From Acidobacteriota bacterium (GTDB taxonomy: Bacteria > Acidobacteriota > Vicinamibacteria > Vicinamibacterales > Fen-181), in NCBI GenBank assembly GCA_021779795.1, contig JAJXZZ010000256.1, positions 1 through 5,119 on the forward strand: a stretch of DNA of 5,119 nt. Direction: 5' to 3'. The first letter of the stretch is position 1, and each line of letters starts with the position of its first letter. This document shows, in pieces, positions 1 to 5,119 of the stretch. The position numbers were made by a program, and so were the translations under genes. A model generated the notes under the pieces. The model was not told the DNA's origin, searched no databases, and worked only from the letters and a program-made list of their open reading frames with translations.

Positions 1-2
1 CG

Positions 3-1967
3 GGCTCGACCGCCAGCGGCCCACGCCCGCTTCCGTCGCAGCCGGTCCGGTCCGGTGCGCCCCGTCCGGGGCAGCCGTTCCGGCCGCCGATGGGCGGCGG
101 CCGCCCGGCTCCCGGCCACAGGCCTCCCCACGGCGGCGATCACCGCCGCGAGGCGCCGCGCGTCCCCATGATGTCCGCGCCGGCCGCGCCGCCGCCGATC
201 ACGCGCTCGATCACGCTCGCCGAGGGCATGACGGTCAAGGACCTGGCCGACAAGCTCGAGCTGAAGACGAAGGACGTCCTCAGGAAGCTGCTCGACAAGC
301 GGATCATGATGACCATCAACACGACGCTGGACGTCGAGACGGCGACGATGATCGCCCGCGAGTTCGGCGCCGAGGTCCAGCTGCGCAGCTTCGAGGAGGA
401 GCTGCTCGAGGTCGAGACGGCCGACGTCAACCCGGCGGACCGCGTCACGCGCGCCCCGGTCGTCACCGTCATGGGCCACGTCGACCACGGCAAGACGACG
501 CTGCTCGACGGCATCCGCGAGACGCGCGTCGCCGAGCGCGAGGCCGGCGGCATCACCCAGCACATCGGGGCCTACCACGTCCAGGTCAACAACCGCAGCG
601 TGGTCTTCCTCGACACGCCCGGCCACGAGGCGTTCACCCTCATGCGCGCCCGCGGCGCCCGGGTGACCGACATCGTCATCCTCGTCGTCGCGGCCGACGA
701 CGGCGTGATGCCGCAGACGCGCGAGGCGATCGACCACGCCAAGGCCGCCGGCGTGCCGATCATCGTCGCCATCAACAAGGTGGACAAGCCGGACGCCAAC
801 CCCGAGCGGGTCAAGCGCGAGCTGGCCGATCTCGGCCTGATGCCCGAGGAGTGGGGCGGCCAGACGGTCATGGTGGAGGTGTCGGCCAAGAAGCGCCAGA
901 ACCTCGACCTGCTGCTCGAGATGATCCTGCTCGTCTCGGACCTCGGCGACCTCAAGGCCAACCCGAAGCGCCCGGCGGTCGGGACGGTGCTCGAAGCCCA
1001 GCTCGACAAGGGCCGCGGCCCGGTGGCCACGATCCTGGTGCAGGACGGGACGCTGCACATCGGCGACACCGTCATCGCCGGGCCGGTGCTCGGCAAGGTC
1101 CGCGCGCTCATCGACGACCGCGGCCGCCACGCGAAGCTGGCCGGGCCGTCCATCCCGGTCGAGGTGCTCGGCCTGGCGGCGCTCCCGCAGCCCGGCGACT
1201 CGTTCCAGGCGATCAACGACGCTGCCAAGGCGCGGCAGGTCGCCCTGTTCCGCCAGACGCAGGCCAGGGAGAAGGCCGTCTCCGCCAAGACCACGCGCCT
1301 GACGCTCGAGTCGCTCAAGCAGCAGATCGCCGAGGGCGAGGTCAAGGAACTGCCGATCATCATCAAGGCCGACGTGCAGGGCTCGGCCGAGGTGCTCGCC
1401 GACACGCTCACCAAGCTCTCGGACGACAAGGTCAAGATCCGGATCATCCACTCGGGCGTCGGCGCGGTCAACGAGTCGGACGTCCTGCTGGCCTCCGCGT
1501 CGAACGCGATCATCATCGGGTTCAACGTGCGGCCCGACCGCAACGCCGCCGAGGTGGCCGAGCGCGAGCACGTCGAGATCCGCCTGCACTCGATCATCTA
1601 CAACGTCATCGACGAGATGAAGAAGGCGATGGCGGGGCTGCTCGAACCCACCTTCAAGGAGGTGCGCCTCGGGTCGGCCGAGGTGCGCGAGGTCTTCCGG
1701 GTGCCCAAGGTCGGCGCGATCGCCGGCTGCCTGGTCACCGACGGCGCGATCCGGCGCGGCGGCGACGCCCAGGCGCGGCTGCTGCGCGACCACGTGGTGG
1801 TCTTCGAGGGGAAAATCGGGTCGCTCCGGCGGTTCAAGGACGACGTGTCCGAGGTGAAGTCGGGCTTCGAGTGCGGCATCGGCCTCGAGCGGTTCAACGA
1901 CATCAAGGTCGGCGACACGATCGAGGTGTTCGTCGTCGAGCGCGTGGCGGCGCCGGCCACGATTTAG
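3..1967 (+). CDS. infB: Translation initiation factor IF-2 (5'-truncated by window edge)
   Basis: IF2 is the cytoplasmic GTPase that places fMet-tRNA on the 30S subunit and promotes 50S joining. The frame is open from base 3 (654 codons plus TAG), so the true start lies upstream. The ATG at 90 is only the first in-window Met, inside a Pro/Arg/Gly-rich linker (3 to about 190) typical of IF2 N-terminal regions. An IF2_N helical domain follows (about 198-385; MTVKDLADKLELKTKDVLRK). The G domain has all its motifs: P-loop GHVDHGKT (474-497), switch I GGIT (546-557), DTPGH (612-626), NKVD (774-785) and SAK (882-890). After it come the beta-barrel domain II (from about 973; DKGRGPVATILVQDGTL), domain III (about 1340-1600) and the C-terminal initiator-tRNA-binding domain (about 1600-1950; REVFRVPKVGAIAGC). 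Nothing is broken. The family call is secure; only the N-terminal length is unknown. Confidence 0.98.
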   Translation, partial: GSTASGPRPLPSQPVRSGAPRPGQPFRPPMGGGRPAPGHRPPHGGDHRREAPRVPMMSAPAAPPPITRSITLAEGMTVKDLADKLELKTKDVLRKLLDKRIMMTINTTLDVETATMIAREFGAEVQLRSFEEELLEVETADVNPADRVTRAPVVTVMGHVDHGKTTLLDGIRETRVAEREAGGITQHIGAYHVQVNNRSVVFLDTPGHEAFTLMRARGARVTDIVILVVAADDGVMPQTREAIDHAKAAGVPIIVAINKVDKPDANPERVKRELADLGLMPEEWGGQTVMVEVSAKKRQNLDLLLEMILLVSDLGDLKANPKRPAVGTVLEAQLDKGRGPVATILVQDGTLHIGDTVIAGPVLGKVRALIDDRGRHAKLAGPSIPVEVLGLAALPQPGDSFQAINDAAKARQVALFRQTQAREKAVSAKTTRLTLESLKQQIAEGEVKELPIIIKADVQGSAEVLADTLTKLSDDKVKIRIIHSGVGAVNESDVLLASASNAIIIGFNVRPDRNAAEVAEREHVEIRLHSIIYNVIDEMKKAMAGLLEPTFKEVRLGSAEVREVFRVPKVGAIAGCLVTDGAIRRGGDAQARLLRDHVVVFEGKIGSLRRFKDDVSEVKSGFECGIGLERFNDIKVGDTIEVFVVERVAAPATI

Positions 1968-2014
1968 GCTCAGGGCCTGAGCCAGCCTGAGCCCTGAGCC
2001 TTGAGCCCTGAGCC
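1967..2014. repeat. Tandem CTGAGCC heptamer repeat with inverted copy, infB-ylxP gap
   Basis: The gap is almost entirely a 7-base repeat. CTGAGCC occurs at 1977, 1987, 1994 and 2008, and TTGAGCC at 2001, so four units are perfectly contiguous from 1987 to 2014. The fifth unit, at 1977, is set off by three extra bases. An inverted copy, GGCTCAGG (1967-1974), begins on the last base of the infB stop codon. It pairs perfectly with CCTGAGCC (1976-1983), as a 7-bp stem with a 3-base loop if folded as RNA. There is no T-run, so a terminator is unlikely. The array stops three bases before the next start codon. Function unknown. Confidence 0.9.
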
Positions 2015-2017
2015 TCT

Positions 2018-2299
2018 ATGGTGGTCGCGCTGCTCTCGGTCGAGTTGTTCCTGCCCGGCGCCCAGTCGCTGAAGGACAAGCGCATGGTGCTGCGCCGGCT
2101 GAAGGATCGCCTGGCGCGCTTCAACGTGGCCGTCGCCGAGGTCGAGCACCAGGATCTCTGGCAGCGGGCCGGCCTCGGGATCGTCACCATCAGCACGACC
2201 GCGGCGCACGCCGAGCAGCAACTGGCGGCGGCGGCCGACGAAATCGAGCGTCTCGAGCCGGGCGCGGTCACGCGGACGAGCCTCGAGGTGCTGACGTAG
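2018..2299 (+). CDS. ylxP: DUF503 (YlxP-type) small protein
   Basis: This 93-residue protein has the length and signature of the DUF503/YlxP family: a short N-terminal strand, PGAQSLKDKR (residues 13-22), a basic helix (VLRRLKDRLARFNVAVAEV), then a W-containing segment and a second helix. YlxP proteins are known mostly by their place between infB and rbfA, where this one sits, and a role in ribosome assembly or translation has been suggested for them. No catalytic motif is visible. The ATG fits because family members begin just before the VxLLxVEL strand. There is no Shine-Dalgarno: the 50 bases before the ATG are a CTGAGCC repeat ending in CTCT. Initiation may therefore rely on ribosomes arriving from infB or on an SD-independent route. 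The symbol is assigned by family and context, and the molecular function is not established. Confidence 0.88.
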   Translation: MVVALLSVELFLPGAQSLKDKRMVLRRLKDRLARFNVAVAEVEHQDLWQRAGLGIVTISTTAAHAEQQLAAAADEIERLEPGAVTRTSLEVLT

Positions 2300-2306
2300 C
2301 GCGACG

Positions 2307-2373
2307 CTCGGAGCTGGACTCTCGGCTCTCGGCGGCATCCGGCCCCGGGCCCAGAGCCCGGAGCCCAAAGCCT
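2307..2373. repeat. Degenerate heptamer-phased repeat with opposed arms, ylxP-rbfA gap
   Basis: Most of the 78-base gap reads in 7-base steps. The left block has units starting at 2307, 2314, 2321 and 2328, three of them beginning CTCGG. Four bases (GCAT) separate it from a right block with units at 2339, 2346, 2353, 2360 and 2367. The first four right-hand units end GCCC and the last ends GCCT. The left block reads as GGCTCTC-like, the approximate reverse complement of the right block: GGCTCT (2324-2329) pairs perfectly with AGAGCC (2353-2358), and the rest of the pairing is imperfect. The units are more diverged than in the infB-ylxP gap but the 7-base phase is kept. The block ends four bases before the rbfA ATG. 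Function unknown. Confidence 0.75.
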
Positions 2374-2377
2374 TCTT

Positions 2378-2773
2378 ATGTCTCCAGGCCACCGCCCCGA
2401 TCGTGTCGCCGACCAGATCCGCGCCGAGGTCAGCTCCATGCTGGCGCGCGAGGTCCACGACCCCGGCATCGGCTTCGTGACGATCACCCGCGTCCACGTC
2501 TCGCCCGACCTGCAGGTGGCGCGCGTGTTCTACACCTCGCTCGGGTCCGAGGCGGAGCGGAAGGCCACCGACAAGGCGCTCCACCGGGCGGCCCCGTTCC
2601 TCAGGCACCAGGTCGGCCAGCGCCTCCGGCTGCGGCGCGCGCCCTCGATCGAATTCCAGTTCGACAAGGCGGTCGAGCACGAGGAGCGCGTCGAGCGGCT
2701 GCTCCGCGAGATCCACGAGACCGAGGCCGCCCCGACGGACGAGCATCATGACCCCGACCGCCACGACGACTGA
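2378..2773 (+). CDS. rbfA: 30S ribosome-binding factor A
   Basis: RbfA is a small KH-fold protein that binds the immature 30S subunit and assists late 16S rRNA maturation, including processing at the 5' end. The 131-residue product has the family's N-terminal helix (RPDRVADQIRAEVSSML, residues 6-22), the strand with DPGIGFVTITRVHVSPDLQ, and VARVFYTSLG. It continues with the helix-kink-helix region (residues about 69-87, ALHRAAPFLRHQVGQRLRLR) and the closing PSIEFQFD strand. Length is normal. The tail is acidic and His-rich (EHHDPDRHDD) and is partly encoded in the 26-base overlap with the next gene, so the overlap may have shaped it. No Shine-Dalgarno precedes the ATG; the upstream bases are a GCCC-rich heptamer repeat followed by TTCTT. 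The start is supported by family alignment of the first helix. Confidence 0.95.
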   Translation: MSPGHRPDRVADQIRAEVSSMLAREVHDPGIGFVTITRVHVSPDLQVARVFYTSLGSEAERKATDKALHRAAPFLRHQVGQRLRLRRAPSIEFQFDKAVEHEERVERLLREIHETEAAPTDEHHDPDRHDD

Positions 2774-3749
2774 CGCCGGCGTTCTCGGCCGCATCCGCGA
2801 CGAGATCCTGGCGCGGCAGCGCTTCCTCATCACGTCGCACGCCAAGCCCGACGGCGACTCCATCGGGTCGCAGGCCGCGCTCGCCCTGGCGCTGCGCGCG
2901 CTCGGCAAGGCCGTGCGGGTCGTCAACGCCGACCCGCCGCAGCCCTCGCTCCTGTCGTTCCCGGGCGTCGCCGACATCGAGGTCGCGCCGCGGGTGGAGG
3001 GCGAGTTCGACGCGGTCATCGTGGTGGAGTGCCCGGACCTCGCGCGCACGGGCGTGTCGGGCCTCGAGCCGCACTTCATCATCAACGTCGACCATCACCC
3101 GGGCAACACGCTCTACGGCGCCGTCAACTGGTTCGACCAGGGCGCCGCCGCGTGCGCCGAGATGGTGTTCGACGTCATCGCCAGCCTCGGCGTCCCGCTG
3201 ACGCCGGAGATCGCCACGGGCGTCTACGTGGGGATCCTCACCGACACCGGGTCGTTCCACTACTCGAACCTCTCGCCGCGGACCTTCGACATCTGCCGCC
3301 AGCTGCTGGAGGCCGGCGCCAACCCCGTGGCCATCGCGCGCACGGTGTTCGACGACAACAGCGTCGGGCGCATCCGGCTCTTCAGCGCCGTGCTGTCGTC
3401 GATGGAGGTCGACGACTCCGGCCGGCTGGCGACGCTGCTGATGACGAAGGAGATGGAGCGCCGCACCGGCGGTCGGTACGACGACACCGAGGGGCTCATC
3501 AACGTCCCGCTCACGGTCAGGGAGATCCAGGCCGTCGCCCTCTTCAAGGAGGCCGAGCCGGGCGTCTACCGCGTCAGCTTCCGGTCCAAGGGCGACGTGG
3601 ACGTGAGCGAGGTGGCCAAACGCTTCGGCGGCGGCGGCCACAGGAACGCCGCGGGCTGCACGGTGCCGGGCGACCTGCCGTCGGTGCGGGGGCGGATCGC
3701 GCCGCTGGCGCTCGAGGCCATCGACCGCTCCGGGCGGGCATCCGCGTGA
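2748..3749 (+). CDS. nrnA: DHH/DHHA1 phosphoesterase, NrnA-type oligoribonuclease / pAp phosphatase
   Basis: Members of this family hydrolyse 2-5 nucleotide RNAs and often dephosphorylate 3'-phosphoadenosine 5'-phosphate, using two metal ions (usually Mn). The 333-residue protein has the two-domain layout. The N-terminal DHH domain has motif I SHAKPDGDSIGS (residues 30-41; H31, D35, D37), motif II VVECPDLARTG around residue 94, motif III VDHHPGN with D115-H116-H117, and motif IV LTDTGSF with D166. The C-terminal DHHA1 domain ends in GGGGHRNAAGC (294-304). At motif II the residue aligned with the usual metal-ligand Asp appears to be Glu94. The short length and lack of extra domains argue against RecJ. 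It begins inside rbfA (26-base overlap) and ends in TGATG overlapping truB, so translation is probably coupled. The pAp versus nanoRNA preference cannot be read from sequence. Confidence 0.93.
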   Translation: MTPTATTTDAGVLGRIRDEILARQRFLITSHAKPDGDSIGSQAALALALRALGKAVRVVNADPPQPSLLSFPGVADIEVAPRVEGEFDAVIVVECPDLARTGVSGLEPHFIINVDHHPGNTLYGAVNWFDQGAAACAEMVFDVIASLGVPLTPEIATGVYVGILTDTGSFHYSNLSPRTFDICRQLLEAGANPVAIARTVFDDNSVGRIRLFSAVLSSMEVDDSGRLATLLMTKEMERRTGGRYDDTEGLINVPLTVREIQAVALFKEAEPGVYRVSFRSKGDVDVSEVAKRFGGGGHRNAAGCTVPGDLPSVRGRIAPLALEAIDRSGRASA

Positions 3750-4642
3750 TGGACGGCGTCCTCGTCGTCGACAAGCCCGAAGGCCCCACCTCCCACGACG
3801 TCGTCACCTGGTGCCGGCGCCGGCTCGGCGTCCGCGCGGTCGGCCACGCGGGCACCCTCGACCCGATGGCCACCGGCGTGCTGATCCTCGTCCTCGGGCG
3901 GGCGACGCGGCTGGCGCAGTTCCTTTCGGGGCAGGCCAAGACGTACGACGCCACCATCCGCCTCGGCCTCTCGACCGACACGTTCGACCGGACCGGGCAG
4001 CCGACGGCCGGGCCCTGGAGCGGGCCGTGGCCCGATGCGGCGGCCATCGCCGAGTGCCTCGGCCGGTTCGTCGGCGCGCGGCCGCAGGTGCCGCCTCCCT
4101 ACTCGGCCAAGAAGGTCGAGGGGGAGCGGGCGCACCGGCTGGCGAGGCGCGGCGCGCCGGTGCGGGTCGAGGCCGCGATGGTCGAACTGCACGCCTGCGA
4201 CCTCGTCGAGGCCGCTCCCCCGCTCGTCCGGCTCGTCCTGAGGACGTCGGCGGGCTTCTACGTCCGCTCGCTCGCGCACGAGCTGGGGCAGGCGCTCGGC
4301 TGCGGCGCGTGCCTCGACCGCCTGCGCCGCACGGCGAGCGGGGCGTTCACGCTGGCCGACGCCGCGGCGCTGGACGCGCTCGACCGGGACCCGGAGCGTG
4401 CCGCCGGCAGTCTCGTCCCGCTCGAGCGCCTGCTGCCCGACCTGCCGGCCGTCCGGCTCGGCGAGGACGAGGCCCGGCGGGCGGCGCACGGCAACGAAGT
4501 GAACGTCGGGACGGGCGCGGGCGGGCGAGCCGACGACGACGCGGCGGCGGTCCGCCTGCTGGGCCCGGACGGGCGCCTGCTGGCCATCGCCAGGCCGACC
4601 GGCCGTCCCGGAATTTTGCATCCGGCGGTTGTACTGGGGTAA
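3749..4642 (+). CDS. truB: tRNA pseudouridine(55) synthase
   Basis: TruB converts U55 in the T loop of tRNAs to pseudouridine and also acts as a tRNA chaperone. The 297-residue protein begins with GVLVVDKPEGPTSHDVV, then the catalytic motif GHAGTLDPMATG with Asp38 as the nucleophile. It goes on with KTYDATIRLG and TDTFDRTG, the substrate-loop region PPYSAKKVEGERAHRLARRG (Tyr118), and RTSAGFYVRSLAHELG (Tyr171, Arg173). The C-terminal part (about residues 225-297) fits the small PUA-like TruB_C domain. The ATG overlaps the nrnA stop by one base (TGATG), a standard coupling arrangement. An in-frame GTG at 3746 would add one residue and cannot be excluded. The frame stays open far upstream, but that part lies over nrnA and is not coding. 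The last codons run through an AT-richer patch that resembles a promoter for rpsO. Confidence 0.96.
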   Translation: MDGVLVVDKPEGPTSHDVVTWCRRRLGVRAVGHAGTLDPMATGVLILVLGRATRLAQFLSGQAKTYDATIRLGLSTDTFDRTGQPTAGPWSGPWPDAAAIAECLGRFVGARPQVPPPYSAKKVEGERAHRLARRGAPVRVEAAMVELHACDLVEAAPPLVRLVLRTSAGFYVRSLAHELGQALGCGACLDRLRRTASGAFTLADAAALDALDRDPERAAGSLVPLERLLPDLPAVRLGEDEARRAAHGNEVNVGTGAGGRADDDAAAVRLLGPDGRLLAIARPTGRPGILHPAVVLG

Positions 4643-4645
4643 AAT
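4616..4645 (+). promoter_or_regulatory. Candidate sigma70-type promoter for rpsO at the 3' end of truB
   Basis: TAAAAT (4640-4645, five of six matches to the -10 consensus) lies 18 bases after TTGCAT (4616-4621, which keeps TTG but matches the -35 weakly). This is one of very few AT-rich spots in a strongly GC-rich window, and the -10 overlaps the truB stop codon. Transcription would start near 4652 and give a leader of roughly 170 bases before rpsO. A separate rpsO promoter in this position is known from E. coli. The call rests on motif match and context only. Confidence 0.5.
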
Positions 4646-4675
4646 CTTGGATCTGTTGGAGTAACGCGGTTCCAT

Positions 4676-4749
4676 GTAAACAGCAGGCAGTGGTCGGGAC
4701 GCCCGATGGGACTGGCCGCCGGGCCTGTCGTCCACTGTCTACTGTTTAC
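4676..4749. repeat. Long imperfect inverted repeat with 7-base phasing in the rpsO leader
   Basis: The left arm 4676-4697 and right arm 4728-4749 are reverse complements at 18 of 22 positions. Two of the four differences would be G-U pairs in RNA, so a long hairpin is expected in the transcript. Both arms read in 7-base steps: AAACAGC (4678) and AGGCAGT (4685) on the left, ACTGTCT (4734) and ACTGTTT (4741) on the right. The 30-base centre has a further possible stem, GCCCG (4701-4705) with CGGGC (4720-4724). No T-run follows directly, so a classical terminator is not obvious. The motif differs from those in the two upstream gaps but the phase and opposed arms are the same. Confidence 0.8.
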
Positions 4750-4761
4750 CGTGTGGGATGA

Positions 4762-4801
4762 ACGGCGGTCTGGTCCCGGCAATCCTGCCGGTCTGGGCCG
4801 T
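4762..4801 (+). promoter_or_regulatory. Two-stem hairpin in the rpsO leader, possible S15 autoregulatory site
   Basis: An inner perfect stem CCGGCA/TGCCGG (4776-4781 with 4786-4791) closes a four-base ATCC loop. An outer stem ACGGC/GCCGT (4762-4766 with 4797-4801) is separated from it by an internal loop of nine and five bases. The structure ends four bases before the Shine-Dalgarno. Ribosomal protein S15 represses its own mRNA through leader structures in several bacterial groups, and those structures differ in shape between groups. Position and architecture fit such an element, but no match to a described class can be claimed. Confidence 0.4.
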
Positions 4802-4805
4802 GCGT

Positions 4806-4813
4806 GGAGGTGA
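4806..4813 (+). promoter_or_regulatory. Strong Shine-Dalgarno of rpsO
   Basis: GGAGGTGA is a full eight-base complement of the 16S rRNA 3' end and lies six bases before the GTG at 4820. It fixes GTG as the rpsO start. No comparable site precedes ylxP, rbfA, nrnA or truB, so rpsO stands out as the one gene here with an optimised independent initiation site. Confidence 0.92.
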
Positions 4814-4819
4814 CAAGTC

Positions 4820-5089
4820 GTGGCATTGAACAGGGAACGCAAGGCGGAGCTGATCGGAACCTACAAGACGCACGAGGGTGACACCGGTTCGCCGGAAGTG
4901 CAGGTGGCGATTCTCAGCGAGCGGATCAACTACCTGACCGAACACTTCAAGATCCACGCGAAGGACCATCATTCGCGGCGTGGCCTGCTGCAGCTGGTTG
5001 GCCAGCGCCGCCGGCTGCTGGATTATCTCAAGCGCAAGGACTCCGAGCGGTACGCGGACCTGATCCGCCGACTCGGGATCCGCAAGTAG
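4820..5089 (+). CDS. rpsO: 30S ribosomal protein S15
   Basis: S15 is a primary 16S rRNA-binding protein that organises the central domain (helices 20-22) of the 30S subunit and contacts 23S rRNA in an intersubunit bridge. The 89-residue product has the normal family length. It carries the conserved GDTGSPEVQVAILSERI block (residues about 18-34), then HFKIHAKDHHSRRGLL, and ends RRLLDYLKRKDSERYADLIRRLGIRK. The start is GTG, chosen because the family begins M-A/S-L and because of the GGAGGTGA six bases upstream. About 15 of 89 codons end in A or T, visibly more than in infB or truB, perhaps from selection for high expression. It is set apart from truB by a 177-base leader with its own promoter-like sequence. 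The polynucleotide phosphorylase gene (pnp) is the usual next gene and would begin beyond this window. Confidence 0.98.
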   Translation: MALNRERKAELIGTYKTHEGDTGSPEVQVAILSERINYLTEHFKIHAKDHHSRRGLLQLVGQRRRLLDYLKRKDSERYADLIRRLGIRK

Positions 5090-5119
5090 CACGAACCCGA
5101 TCCGCGACCGCCCCGGGCC

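Noticed and set aside
59..72. GCCCC/GGGGC hairpin and CCGGT repeats near the left edge
   Set aside because: They fall inside the Pro/Arg/Gly-rich coding linker of infB and are explained by repetitive Pro, Arg and Gly codons.
1967..1983. Rho-independent terminator after infB
   Set aside because: The stem has no following T-run, and the closely spaced downstream genes belong to the same conserved operon.
851..1990. 379-codon plus-strand frame inside infB
   Set aside because: Out of frame with intact IF2 over its whole length and composed of Arg/Gly/Ala/Pro-rich sequence typical of a shifted GC-rich frame.
572..3641. Long open frames on the minus strand opposite infB, rbfA and nrnA
   Set aside because: They are shadows caused by high GC and G/C-rich third positions; the translations are Arg/Ser/Ala-rich low-complexity sequences with no recognisable domain, and they lie wholly opposite secure genes.
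3029..3748. Upstream extension of the truB frame as a fusion or longer TruB
   Set aside because: The extension overlies nrnA, is Arg/Gly/Ala/His low-complexity, and TruB homology begins exactly at the ATG at 3749.
2748..3749. RecJ single-strand exonuclease as identity of the DHH protein
   Set aside because: At 333 residues it lacks the extra OB and linker regions of RecJ and ends with the short DHHA1 GGGGHRNAAGC motif of the NrnA group.
3566..4842. Large minus-strand frames and a shifted plus-strand frame over truB and the rpsO leader
   Set aside because: Same GC-driven shadow composition; no homology, and they would run through the hairpins and promoter-like region.
5090..5119. Possible start of pnp or another repeat after rpsO
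   Set aside because: Only 30 bases remain; there is no start codon with a ribosome site and no clear 7-base periodicity.

Overview
This is a GC-rich bacterial chromosomal segment with a conserved block of translation and RNA-maturation genes, all on the + strand: infB (3' portion), a DUF503/YlxP-type gene, rbfA, an NrnA-type DHH phosphoesterase gene, truB and rpsO. The order matches the conserved infB-ylxP-rbfA-(nrnA)-truB-(ribF)-rpsO-pnp neighbourhood. No ribF lies between truB and rpsO here, and pnp would be expected just past the right edge. There is no sign of a mobile element, phage, CRISPR array, tRNA or rRNA. The high GC, near-saturated G/C third positions, NrnA in this position and heptamer-phased intergenic repeats suggest Acidobacteriota (Vicinamibacteria-like) or another GC-rich soil phylum. 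That assignment is inference from general features, not a demonstrated placement.

Layout: infB is open from the left edge to 1967. A 50-base gap (1968-2017) is filled by tandem CTGAGCC-like heptamers, then the YlxP gene runs 2018-2299. A 78-base gap (2300-2377) is again filled by degenerate heptamers, then rbfA (2378-2773) overlaps nrnA (2748-3749) by 26 bases, and nrnA overlaps truB (3749-4642) by one base (TGATG). A 177-base gap (4643-4819) follows. It has a candidate promoter at its left edge, a third heptamer-phased element that forms a long imperfect hairpin, a second hairpin, and the only strong Shine-Dalgarno noted in the window, which serves rpsO (4820-5089). The last 30 bases (5090-5119) show no feature.

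Function: IF2 delivers initiator tRNA and joins the subunits. RbfA and S15 act in 30S assembly. TruB makes pseudouridine 55 in tRNA. NrnA degrades very short RNAs and/or pAp. The first five genes are probably one transcript with coupled translation at the two overlaps. rpsO probably also has its own promoter and a structured leader.

The genes are ordinary. The unusual part is the spacers: all three real gaps carry phased 7-base degenerate repeats with inverted arms, each with a different motif, and in two of them the repeat runs almost to the start codon and leaves no Shine-Dalgarno.
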